Part shown: in pieces, positions 19,701-27,738 of the stretch | Position numbering within the stretch: the stretch's first letter is position 1 | Layout: each line of letters begins with the position of its first letter | DNA from: Marinovum algicola | Lineage (GTDB): Bacteria > Pseudomonadota > Alphaproteobacteria > Rhodobacterales > Rhodobacteraceae | Direction: 5' to 3' | DNA length: 53,640 bases | Assembly (NCBI RefSeq): GCF_900109145.1 | Contig: NZ_FNYY01000027.1 | Coordinates: 1 to 53,640 of the forward strand | The notes under the pieces: model-generated | The model's database searches: none | What the model was told of the DNA's origin: nothing | The model's input: only the letters and a program-made list of their open reading frames with translations | Program-made: the position numbers and the translations under genes

Positions 19701-20969
19701 ATGTCACTTCACTTCAAACTCGCCGGCGCCGTGTCCGGTATCGCGCTGGCCCTGTCGGCGGGCGTGGCCCAGGCCGAAATCCTGTTCTGGTCGACCCAGG
19801 CCAAGCCGGTCGAAGAGGCGCAGGCCATGCGCGAACAGGTGCTTGCCGGCTTCGAAGATGCCGTCGACTATCAACCCAACGACGCCGGCCCCTGGCTGAC
19901 GCGGCTGAGCGCGGAAATCCAGTCCGGCACCGGCACCATCGGTCTGCTGGGCGCGCTGCACGGCGATTTCTCGGCGATGGACCCCGGCACGCTGGTCGAT
20001 CTGGGTGACACCGGCACGATGTCCGCTTCCGACACCTTCAACAGCCTTGCCAAGCTTGGCACCGACAGCATGCAGTACATGCCCTGGATGCAGGCCAGCT
20101 ATATCATGGCGGCCAACCGCGAGGCGCTGCAATACCTGCCCGAAGGCGCCGACATCGATGCGCTGACCTACGACCAGCTGATCGCTTGGACGGCCAATGT
20201 GCACGCGGCCGAGGGCGAACCCAAGTTCGGCTTTCCGGCCGGCCCCAAGGGCCTGAAGCACCGGTTCTTTCAGGGATATCTCTATCCCTCCTACACCGAT
20301 GGCGTGGTTCGCACCTTCGCCTCGGACAAGGCGGTGACCGCCTGGGAAAAGTTCAAGGAGCTCTGGGCCCACACCAACCCCGGCTCGACCAATTTCTCCT
20401 TCATGCAAGAGCAGCTTTTGTCGGGTGACGCCTGGATCGTGTTCGACCACACCTCGCGCCTGGCCAATGCCTTCAACGAGCGGCCCGACGATTTTGTCGC
20501 TTTCCCGGCGCCGGCCGGCCCCGAGGGCCGTGGCTTCATGCCGGTCCTGGCCGGCATCGCCATCCCGGAAACCGCGCCTGACAAAGACACGGCCAAGGCG
20601 CTGATCGACTATCTGATGCAGCCGGAGACCCAGATCGCCACGCTCAAGGCGACCAATTTCTTCCCGGTGGTCGATGTCGACCTGCCCGATGATCTGCCGC
20701 CTTCGGTCAAGGCCGCCGGTGACGCCGTGGCCAAGATGTCGGGCTCGGCCGATGCCAACCCGGGGCTTCTGCCCGCCGGGCTCGGCGACAAGGGCGGCGA
20801 TTTCAACCGGGTCTTTGTCGACAGCTTCGAACGAATCGTGCTGGCCGGTCAGCCGATCGAAGCGGTGCTGCAAGATCAGAAAGGCCGGCTCGAGGCCATC
20901 ATGAACGAAACCGGCGCGCCCTGCTGGGCCCCGGACGCCCCCTCGGACGGCGCCTGCCCGGTGGAATGA
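19701..20969 (+). CDS. ABC transporter substrate-binding protein (CUT1 type)
   Basis: A 422-residue periplasmic sugar-binding protein. The signal peptide ends at GVAQA before EILFW (about residue 25). It has the two-lobe family 1 extracellular solute-binding fold. A GGGAGGA ribosome site precedes the ATG. It is first of a six-gene operon under the LacI regulator. Substrate inferred from the operon: a small glycoside such as mannosylglycerate. Confidence 0.92.
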   Translation: MSLHFKLAGAVSGIALALSAGVAQAEILFWSTQAKPVEEAQAMREQVLAGFEDAVDYQPNDAGPWLTRLSAEIQSGTGTIGLLGALHGDFSAMDPGTLVDLGDTGTMSASDTFNSLAKLGTDSMQYMPWMQASYIMAANREALQYLPEGADIDALTYDQLIAWTANVHAAEGEPKFGFPAGPKGLKHRFFQGYLYPSYTDGVVRTFASDKAVTAWEKFKELWAHTNPGSTNFSFMQEQLLSGDAWIVFDHTSRLANAFNERPDDFVAFPAPAGPEGRGFMPVLAGIAIPETAPDKDTAKALIDYLMQPETQIATLKATNFFPVVDVDLPDDLPPSVKAAGDAVAKMSGSADANPGLLPAGLGDKGGDFNRVFVDSFERIVLAGQPIEAVLQDQKGRLEAIMNETGAPCWAPDAPSDGACPVE

Positions 20970-20996
20970 TCCGCCGGGGTCAAAGCGCCCCTCCCC

Positions 20997-21018
20997 GTCC
21001 GGGCCTTCGGGCCCGGAC
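20997..21018 (+). terminator. Hairpin with TTCG loop between binding protein and permease genes
   Basis: GTCCGGGCC (20997-21005) pairs with GGCCCGGAC (21010-21018) around a stable TTCG tetraloop. There is no T-tract. Position after a binding-protein gene fits an mRNA-stabilising or partial-termination structure that gives excess binding protein. Confidence 0.55.
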
Positions 21019-21081
21019 ATCCCCCTTGCCCCCAGATCCCACCCAGAGCGCGCGCGACGCGCCGGAACAAGGAGCGATTCC

Positions 21082-21927
21082 ATGAACGCTCGACTATTGC
21101 CTTATATGCTGATCCTGCCGGTGACGCTGTTTCTGTGCCTGTTCTTCCTCTACCCCTTCGTGCTGGTCGCGAAACAGGCCTTCACCACCGGCGCCGGCTT
21201 TACCCTCGACAACTTTCGCGAGGTGGTCAGCTACTGGAAATTCCCGATCTCGCTGAAAAACACGCTGCTGCTGGCCGCCGCCGTGGTGCCGATCCAGCTG
21301 GCGCTGTCGCTGCTGATGGCCACCATGGTGACCCGGATGGAAAAGGGCCGCGACCTCGTGCTCTATGTCTGGACCATTCCGCTGGGCATCTCGGATCTGG
21401 CGGCGGGGCTGATCTGGCTGGCGATCTTCGAGCAGTCGGGCTTTCTCAATTCGATGATGCACGGCATGGGTATCGTCGACAAACCGGCCAACCTGCTGAC
21501 CTTCCAGAACCCCGGGCTGGTCTTCGTGGCCATCGCCCTGGCCGAGATCTGGCGCGCGACGGCGATCATGCTGGTGATCCTAGTCGCCGGCATCGGCCTG
21601 ATCCCCAAGGAATATTACGAGGCGGCCGAAGTCTTTGGCGCCAGCCCCTGGAAACGTTTCGTCCGCATCACCCTGCCGATGCTGCGGCCCAGCTTGCAGA
21701 CCGCGCTGGTGCTGCGGGTAATCATGGCCTTCGAGGTCTTTGCCGTGGTGGCCGCGCTTGGCGGCACGCTCTTCCCGGTGCTGATGGGCGAGACCTATGC
21801 CTATCAATTCGACCTTCTCAACAGCGGCGCCGCGGCGGCCATGGCGCTGGTCATCCTCGCCATCTCGATCGCCGCGACGCTTGTCATCCTGCGCGCCCTG
21901 CGCGTCCCGAAAGGAGCAACGATATGA
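21082..21927 (+). CDS. ABC transporter permease (CUT1, MalF-like)
   Basis: A 281-residue permease with six hydrophobic segments. The EAA loop reads EAAEVFGASPWKRFVRITLP. A CAAGGAGCG ribosome site precedes the ATG. The last bases overlap the next permease gene (ATGA). With the partner at 21924 it forms the channel for the LacI-controlled uptake system. Confidence 0.93.
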   Translation: MNARLLPYMLILPVTLFLCLFFLYPFVLVAKQAFTTGAGFTLDNFREVVSYWKFPISLKNTLLLAAAVVPIQLALSLLMATMVTRMEKGRDLVLYVWTIPLGISDLAAGLIWLAIFEQSGFLNSMMHGMGIVDKPANLLTFQNPGLVFVAIALAEIWRATAIMLVILVAGIGLIPKEYYEAAEVFGASPWKRFVRITLPMLRPSLQTALVLRVIMAFEVFAVVAALGGTLFPVLMGETYAYQFDLLNSGAAAAMALVILAISIAATLVILRALRVPKGATI

Positions 21928-22769
21928 CCGATGCAACCGTTGCCGAAGCCCCCGCCGCGCCCTCGACCCGCAGCGCCGGCCGCTTCCTCTACATCTCCGG
22001 CGTGGTCCTGCTCTGCGCCTGGGTGCTGGTGCCGATCTACTTCCTGCTGGTGAACACCCTGTCCTCGCCGGATACCGTCAACAGCTTTCCCAAGCCGCTC
22101 TTCCCCGAATTCGACTTCGGCTCGCTGGCCTTTTTCGCGCAGTTCGCAGGGATGCTGACGGCGCTCAAGAACTCGGTGCTGACGGCGGGGATGACGATGA
22201 TCATGTCGATCCTGATAGGCGCGCCGGCGGGCTATGCCCTGTCGCGCTTCGATTTCCGCGGCAAGGAGCTGTTCCGCCTGCTGATCCTGCTCACCCGCGC
22301 CTTTCCGCTGCCGCTGCTGGCGCTGCCGCTGGCGGTGATGTTCATCCAGACCGGGCTTGACGACACCACCTTCGGCCTCGCGCTGGTGCACACCACGCTG
22401 GCCATCCCCTTTGCGGTGCTGATCACCTTCTCGCTCTTCTCCGGCATCCCGCTCGAACTGGAAGAGGCCGCCTGGACGCTGGGCTGCACAAGGCTCACCG
22501 CCTTTACCAAGGTGGTTCTGCCGCTGATCCTACCTGGCATCACGGCGTCGGCGATCTTTGCCTTCGTGATCTCCTGGAACGAGGTCTTCGCGGCCGCCGT
22601 GCTGACCATCGAGAACCGGACGCTGACCGCCTTTCTGCTGCAAAACCTCGACACCTCGCCGCTGCACCTGAAGTTCGCCGGCGGCTTCATCCTCGTCGTG
22701 CCCGCGCTGATCTTTATCTTCGCGGTGCGCAAATACCTCTTCGCCATGTGGGGCATCGCCAACCGCTGA
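21924..22769 (+). CDS. ABC transporter permease (CUT1, MalG-like)
   Basis: A 281-residue permease. Its EAA loop reads EEAAWTLGCTRLTAFTKVVLP, in which the usual DGA is replaced by LGC, a small deviation in the ATPase-contact loop. Start at 21924 is set by the AAAGGAGCAAC ribosome site and the ATGA overlap; longer in-frame readings upstream are the shadow of the preceding permease. Confidence 0.93.
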   Translation: MTDATVAEAPAAPSTRSAGRFLYISGVVLLCAWVLVPIYFLLVNTLSSPDTVNSFPKPLFPEFDFGSLAFFAQFAGMLTALKNSVLTAGMTMIMSILIGAPAGYALSRFDFRGKELFRLLILLTRAFPLPLLALPLAVMFIQTGLDDTTFGLALVHTTLAIPFAVLITFSLFSGIPLELEEAAWTLGCTRLTAFTKVVLPLILPGITASAIFAFVISWNEVFAAAVLTIENRTLTAFLLQNLDTSPLHLKFAGGFILVVPALIFIFAVRKYLFAMWGIANR

Positions 22770-22795
22770 GGCGGTTCATGAAAGGAACCAGAAAA

Positions 22796-23839
22796 ATGGC
22801 TGAAATTCAGATCAAGAACGTCGCCAAGAAATTCGGTGCCTATCAGGCGCTGCACGACATCAACCTGACCATCGCCGACCAGGAATTCATGGTCCTGCTC
22901 GGCGCCTCGGGCTGCGGCAAGACCACGCTGCTCAGGATCATCTGCGGCCTGGAAACCGCGACCGAGGGCGAAGTCTGGATCGGCGGGCGCCGGGTCGACC
23001 ACCTCGCTCCCAAGGATCGCGGCATCGCCATGGTGTTTCAGAACTACGCCGTCTTTCCGCATCTGACGGTGTTCGAGAACATCGGCTTTGGCCTGCGGAT
23101 GCAGAAGCTGCCCGATGACGAGGTCAGGCGCCGGGTCGAACGGGTGGCCTCGCTGATGCATATCGAGATGCTGCTCAAACGCTATTCCGGCGAGCTTTCC
23201 GGCGGCCAGCGCCAGCGGGTTGCCGTGGCCCGGGCGCTGGCAATGGAGCCCGATGTGATCCTGATGGACGAACCGCTTTCGAACCTAGACGCGCTCTTGC
23301 GGATGGAGATGCGGGCCGAACTGAAAGGCGTGCTGGCAGAGAGCAAGACCACCGCTGTCTATGTGACCCATGATCAGGTCGAAGCCATGTCGATGGCCGA
23401 CCGCATCAGCGTCATGCACCAGGGCGAGATCGTGCAGGCCGCCTCGCCGATCGAGGTCTATCGCAACCCGGCGGCCGAATTCGTCGCCAGTTTCATCGGC
23501 AACCCGCCGATGAACTTCCTGCGCGCCGAGGCGGCGGGCGACGGCAAATGGAGTGTGGCTGGCAACGTGATCGACGGGCCGCGCTATGGCAAGTCGCCGC
23601 TGCAATTCGCCATCCGCCCGGAAGACATGCAGCCGGCCGGCGACGGGCTTGAGGCAAAGGTGAAGATCGTCGAACCGCTGGGCGCGCATCTCCTGGTGAC
23701 CTGCGAGGTCAACGGCACGTTGTTCCGCGCGGTGCTCGACAGCGACATGGAGGTCAAGCGCGGCGACATGCTGACGCTGGCCCCGCAAACGGACCGGGTG
23801 CGCTGGTTCGATCCCGAAACAACCCTGGCCGTGGCGTGA
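22796..23839 (+). CDS. ABC transporter ATP-binding protein (MalK/UgpC type)
   Basis: A 347-residue ATPase: Walker A GASGCGKTT, Q-loop FQNYAVFPH, signature LSGGQRQRVAVARA, Walker B ILMDEPLSNLDA, switch VTHDQVEAM and a C-terminal TOBE region. I used the Met at 22796 (AAAGGAACC ribosome site); the 16-residue upstream extension overlaps the permease end and is not conserved. It drives the permease pair at 21082/21924. Confidence 0.94.
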   Translation: MAEIQIKNVAKKFGAYQALHDINLTIADQEFMVLLGASGCGKTTLLRIICGLETATEGEVWIGGRRVDHLAPKDRGIAMVFQNYAVFPHLTVFENIGFGLRMQKLPDDEVRRRVERVASLMHIEMLLKRYSGELSGGQRQRVAVARALAMEPDVILMDEPLSNLDALLRMEMRAELKGVLAESKTTAVYVTHDQVEAMSMADRISVMHQGEIVQAASPIEVYRNPAAEFVASFIGNPPMNFLRAEAAGDGKWSVAGNVIDGPRYGKSPLQFAIRPEDMQPAGDGLEAKVKIVEPLGAHLLVTCEVNGTLFRAVLDSDMEVKRGDMLTLAPQTDRVRWFDPETTLAVA

Positions 23840-23848
23840 GGCAGACCA

Positions 23849-25129
23849 ATGAACCATGACGAAATGATCCGGCACGCCCGGCAAGTCCTGAGCGACAATG
23901 ACCGTGGCGCCTATACGGTGCCGACCCACGGGCTCTATCCGTTCCAGTGGAACTGGGATTCCGCACTCAGCGCGCTGGGCTTTGCCCATTACGACGAGCC
24001 GCGCGCCTGGACCGAGATCGAAACCCTGCTCGATCATCAATGGGATGACGGGATGGTGCCGCATATCATCTTTCACGCACCCGACGATGGCTATTTTCCC
24101 GGCCCCGAGGTCTGGGGCACCGGCCGCGCCGTGCCGACCACCGGCATCACCCAGCCGCCGGTTGCGGGCTTTGCCGTGCGCCGCATCCATGACCGGGCCC
24201 GCGACAGCGCGCTGGCCGGCAGACAGGCGCGCGCGCTGCTGCCCAAGATCCACGCCTGGCACCAATGGTTCTACCGCTGCCGCGACCCAGAGGGCACCGG
24301 GCTGGTCGCGCTGCTGCATCCCTGGGAATCCGGCCGCGACAATTCCGTCGACTGGGATGATGCCTTTGACCGGGTGCCGATCGACGGCGTCGGCGAATTC
24401 ACCCGGCGCGACACCGCCCACGCCAACCCGGCGCACCGGCCGACCGACGGCCAGTACAAGCGCTACATCTGGCTGGTGCAGAAGTTCAAAAGCCTCGGCT
24501 GGGACAACACCAAGCTGCACGATGCCTCACCCTTCAAGGTGGTCGATCCGGGCTTCAACGCCATCCTGATCCGCGCCTGCGAGGATGTGGCCGATCTCGC
24601 CGCGCGTCTGGGGATGGAGGAGATCGCCAAAGAATCCCGTGCCATGGCCGACAAGGGCGTCGCGGCGATGGAAAGCCTGTGGAGCGACGAACTGGGCCAG
24701 TACCTGTGTTACGACCGGGCCGAAGGCAAGCTGATCCCCAGCGCCTCGATCGGCGGCGTCCTGGCGGCCTTTGCCCCGATCCCGAAACACCGCATCACGG
24801 CACTGGTGCGGCGGATCGAAGAGCTGGGCGAGGTCTGCAACTACCTGATCCCCAGCCATGACCCCCGCGCGCCCGAATTCGACGGGCTGCGGTACTGGCG
24901 CGGTCCGGTCTGGCTGATCGTCAATTTCATGGTCGCCGACGGGCTGCAACGCGCCGGAGAACGCGAAATCATCGACCGGATCATGGGTGATTGCCTGCGA
25001 CTGATTGAAACCAGCGGATTTGCGGAATATCACGACCCCGTTACAGCCGAACCTTGCGGCGGCGCGCATTTCACCTGGACCGCTGCAATGATCATCGAGA
25101 TTCTTCACACCTTCGAGGTTGCCGCATGA
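23849..25129 (+). CDS. MGH1-like glycoside hydrolase (GH63-related; mannosyl/glucosylglycerate hydrolase-like)
   Basis: A 426-residue (alpha/alpha)6-barrel hydrolase. The N-terminal signature YPFQWNWDSALSALGFAH, then DHQWDDGMVPHIIFHAP and ITQPPVAGFAVRRI, are typical of the MGH1/GH63 branch that contains mannosylglycerate and glucosylglycerate hydrolases. Acidic residues in QWNWDSA and the later EFDGLRYWRGPVW stretch are in the usual active-site positions. There is no signal peptide, so it acts on imported substrate. It lies 9 bp after the transporter ATPase and overlaps the mannose-type isomerase gene, which favours a mannosyl substrate over a glucosyl one. Substrate is inference. Confidence 0.85.
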   Translation: MNHDEMIRHARQVLSDNDRGAYTVPTHGLYPFQWNWDSALSALGFAHYDEPRAWTEIETLLDHQWDDGMVPHIIFHAPDDGYFPGPEVWGTGRAVPTTGITQPPVAGFAVRRIHDRARDSALAGRQARALLPKIHAWHQWFYRCRDPEGTGLVALLHPWESGRDNSVDWDDAFDRVPIDGVGEFTRRDTAHANPAHRPTDGQYKRYIWLVQKFKSLGWDNTKLHDASPFKVVDPGFNAILIRACEDVADLAARLGMEEIAKESRAMADKGVAAMESLWSDELGQYLCYDRAEGKLIPSASIGGVLAAFAPIPKHRITALVRRIEELGEVCNYLIPSHDPRAPEFDGLRYWRGPVWLIVNFMVADGLQRAGEREIIDRIMGDCLRLIETSGFAEYHDPVTAEPCGGAHFTWTAAMIIEILHTFEVAA

Positions 25130-25812
25130 AACGATCCCGCATCAACGACATCATGGCACAGGCGGACGATATGATCCGCAGCCATGGCTTTGCCCTGCCC
25201 CCCTTTGCCTATTGGACACCCGACGAATTCAAATCCCGCAAGGACGACGCCCGCGCGGTGATCGAGGCACGCTGTGGCTGGGACATCACCGATTACGGTG
25301 ATGGCCGGTTCGACGAGATGGGGCTGTTTCTCTTTACCCTGCGCAATGGCCGGCTGGCCGATCTGCAACGGGGCGGCGGCATGTGTTACGCGGAAAAGCT
25401 GCTGATTTCGCGGCAGGATCAGCTTTCGCCGATGCACACCCATGTGATCAAGGCCGAGGACATCATCAATCGCGGCGGCGCCACCATGGTGATCGAGCTC
25501 TACGGCTCTGACGATCAGGGCAATTTCTCCGAGGACAAGGGCGGCACCGTCTGGTGTGACGGCATCCGCCGCGACTTTGCCCCCGGCGAAAAGTTGAAAT
25601 TCGCCCCGGGCGAGAGCGTCACCCTGATGCCCGGCGACTGGCATGCCTTCTGGGGTGAGGGCGGCGATGTGCTGATTGGCGAGGTGTCGACGGTGAACGA
25701 CGACGAGACCGACAATATCTTCCGCGAGCCGATCGGCCGCTTCGCCGAAATCGAGGAAGACACCGATCCCACGCATCTGCTGGTCAGCGACTACAGGTCC
25801 TGGCTGGCCTGA
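25126..25812 (+). CDS. D-lyxose/D-mannose family sugar isomerase
   Basis: A 228-residue cupin-fold ketol-isomerase. The metal site is visible: SPMHTHVIKAEDIINRGG gives two His and a Glu, and PGDWHAFWGEG gives the third His. This family converts D-lyxose to D-xylulose and D-mannose to D-fructose. Start overlaps the hydrolase stop (ATGA), so the two are coupled, consistent with isomerising mannose released by the hydrolase. Last gene of the LacI-flanked operon. Confidence 0.9.
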   Translation: MKRSRINDIMAQADDMIRSHGFALPPFAYWTPDEFKSRKDDARAVIEARCGWDITDYGDGRFDEMGLFLFTLRNGRLADLQRGGGMCYAEKLLISRQDQLSPMHTHVIKAEDIINRGGATMVIELYGSDDQGNFSEDKGGTVWCDGIRRDFAPGEKLKFAPGESVTLMPGDWHAFWGEGGDVLIGEVSTVNDDETDNIFREPIGRFAEIEEDTDPTHLLVSDYRSWLA

Positions 25813-25822
25813 GACCTGCGCC

Positions 25823-25848
25823 GGGCCACCGCCGCGCGGTGGTGGCCC
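25823..25848. terminator. Hairpin in the convergent gap between isomerase and FGE genes
   Basis: GGGCCACC (25823-25830) pairs with GGTGGCCC (25841-25848), with further GC pairing possible inside. There is no clear T-tract. Its position between two convergent genes fits a shared terminator. Confidence 0.5.
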
Positions 25849-25860
25849 GCGATCGCCCCT

Positions 25861-26805
25861 TCAGCCCTTGACGTCATAGACCAGGCGAAACCCCTGGTGC
25901 GACGTGGTGCTGTCGGGGGTGGAGCCGGTGCGGGCGGCGATCCGGTAACGGTAGCAATAGCTGGCGTGGCAAAGGAATGACCCGCCCTTGGCCAGCTTGT
26001 AGCCGACCTTGTCGGCATGGGCCCGCTGCACCGATTTCTTCAGTGATTTCACCTTGAAGGGCTGGGCGGTGTACTGCCAGATATTGCCCACCATATGATA
26101 AAGCCCATAGGCATTGGGTGCAAAAGAGCGCGCCGGCGCGGCGCCCCGGTGCCCGTCGAGCCCGAGATCGTGCCGGGGGAACTGACCCTGCCAGATATTG
26201 CAGGGAAAGTGATCGCTGTCGTTCGGCTCTGCGTCGCCCCAGGGAAAGCGCACATCACCTTGCCCGCCGCGCGCCGCATGTTCGTATTCCGCCTCGGTCG
26301 GCAGCCGCCCCTCGGCCCAGCGGGCAAAGACCTGGGCGTCGTTCCAGCTCACATGCACCACCGGATATTCGTCGAGACAGGCCCCGCCCGAGCCCGGCCC
26401 CAGCGGCTCGGCCCAGGAGGCACCATCGACCACCCGCCACCAGGGCACTGCCGCAACCGCCTGGGTCGGCGGGAAATCCGGCGGCAGCAGATTGGCGAAG
26501 ACAAAGGAATTGCCCAGCCGCTCGGCGTCGGTGACATAGCCTGTCGCCGCGATGAAACGGCGGAACCGGGCGTTGGTGACGGTGGTCGCGTCCATCGCGA
26601 AGGGCTTGATCCGGGTCTGGCGAAGCGGCGCTTCGCCATCGATCGGCAATTCCGGCCGGTCGGTCCCGATCAGCCCGCGGCCGCCGGGGATCTGCACCCG
26701 TTCGGGCGGATCGCTCTCGCGCGCCATCGGGTCTTGGGCTTGCGGTCTGGCGCTGTCGCCGCTTCGGGCGGGGGCGCAGCAGCTCTTGGCAATGGTATCG
26801 GACAT
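25861..26805 (-). CDS. Formylglycine-generating enzyme (sulfatase activating, SUMF1 family)
   Basis: A 314-residue aerobic FGE that oxidises the active-site Cys of sulfatases to formylglycine. The C-terminal copper/catalytic motif reads GGSFLCHASYCYRYRIAAR with Cys279 and Cys284, matching the paired cysteines of true FGEs and not only the FGE-like fold. Other family blocks are FPWGDAEPNDSD, YHMVGNIWQYT and the TPDSTTSHQGFR tail. I used the Met at 26805; the longer ORF has no support. There is no signal peptide, matching the cytoplasmic sulfatase at 38004, its likely client. Confidence 0.93.
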   Translation of the reverse strand: MSDTIAKSCCAPARSGDSARPQAQDPMARESDPPERVQIPGGRGLIGTDRPELPIDGEAPLRQTRIKPFAMDATTVTNARFRRFIAATGYVTDAERLGNSFVFANLLPPDFPPTQAVAAVPWWRVVDGASWAEPLGPGSGGACLDEYPVVHVSWNDAQVFARWAEGRLPTEAEYEHAARGGQGDVRFPWGDAEPNDSDHFPCNIWQGQFPRHDLGLDGHRGAAPARSFAPNAYGLYHMVGNIWQYTAQPFKVKSLKKSVQRAHADKVGYKLAKGGSFLCHASYCYRYRIAARTGSTPDSTTSHQGFRLVYDVKG

Positions 26806-26994
26806 CACCGGCCTCCCGGACGGCAGGGCGCGGGGATCGGTGGCACGGAACGAAACACTGGCATGGTCAAGAAACCCTCCTGCGCGCCTTTCTGCCGCAA
26901 ACTTGCGCCAAGTTCCATGGCGATTGCCGGGCACAGGCAGCATAAGGCGGGTGATCCGGCCCGGAAAGGGCCACCGATCAGCGGCCCGCGCCGG

Positions 26995-27738
26995 TCAGAC
27001 CACGCCGCCATCGACGACAATACATTGCCCGGTGATCATCCGCGCGGCGTCCGAGGCCAGCCACAGGACACAATCGGCGATGTCCGACGGCTGGATCAGC
27101 TCGGGGATACATTGCAGCGCGTGTGTCTCGGCCACCCAATCGGCGCTCACCTGTCCCGCCACCCGCTCGGTCACCACGCGGCCCGGGGCGATGGCATTGG
27201 CGCGGATGCCCTGGCCGCCGAGATCGCGCGCCAGGCCGCGGGTCAGTCCGAGAATCCCGGCCTTGGCGGTGTGATAGGCGGTCAGATTGCCGGCCAGCTT
27301 CATCCAGGCGGTGGACGAAAGGTTGACGATGGCCCCGCCGCCCGCCGCCGCCATACCCGGCGCAACCTGCGCCGCCAGCAGGGCGTGATGGTCGAGGTTG
27401 GCGGCCAGCATCCAGCGCCAATCCGCTTCGGTCTGCTCGGCAAAGGCGATCCGCCGGTCGACACCGGCATTGTTGACCAGCACCCGGATCGCGCCGTGCC
27501 GCGCCTCTGCCTCGGCGCAGAGCGCATTCAGCGCCGCGCTGTCGGTCAGATCGCAGGTGGCGGGGGTGATCGCCTCGGCCGCAGCCGCCGTCTCGGCCAG
27601 CCCCTCGGCGTTGAGATCGACAGCCGTCACCCGCGCGCCCTGGGCGGCAAAGGCCAGCGCCGTCGCCCGGCCGATGCCCGCCGCCGCACCGGTGACCATC
27701 ACGTGGCGGCCGGCAAATTCCGCATGGGTGGCGCTCAT
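26995..27738 (-). CDS. SDR-family oxidoreductase (probable sugar dehydrogenase)
   Basis: A 247-residue classical SDR: GAAAGIGRA cofactor motif, NNAGVD, catalytic Ser (NLSSTAW) and Tyr/Lys (AYHTAKAG). The start overlaps the stop of the IclR-SMP-30 gene (ATGA), and the lactonase-like partner suggests it oxidises an aldose to an aldonolactone. It is thus the likely first oxidative step of the locus. Exact sugar unknown. The 189-bp gap to the FGE gene shows no ORF. Confidence 0.88.
   Translation of the reverse strand: MSATHAEFAGRHVMVTGAAAGIGRATALAFAAQGARVTAVDLNAEGLAETAAAAEAITPATCDLTDSAALNALCAEAEARHGAIRVLVNNAGVDRRIAFAEQTEADWRWMLAANLDHHALLAAQVAPGMAAAGGGAIVNLSSTAWMKLAGNLTAYHTAKAGILGLTRGLARDLGGQGIRANAIAPGRVVTERVAGQVSADWVAETHALQCIPELIQPSDIADCVLWLASDAARMITGQCIVVDGGVV

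Noticed and set aside
25861-26805. FGE-fold protein being an EgtB or other SUMF1-like enzyme
   Set aside because: Both catalytic cysteines and the surrounding CYRYRIAAR and TPDSTTSHQGFR blocks are those of genuine sulfatase-activating FGEs.
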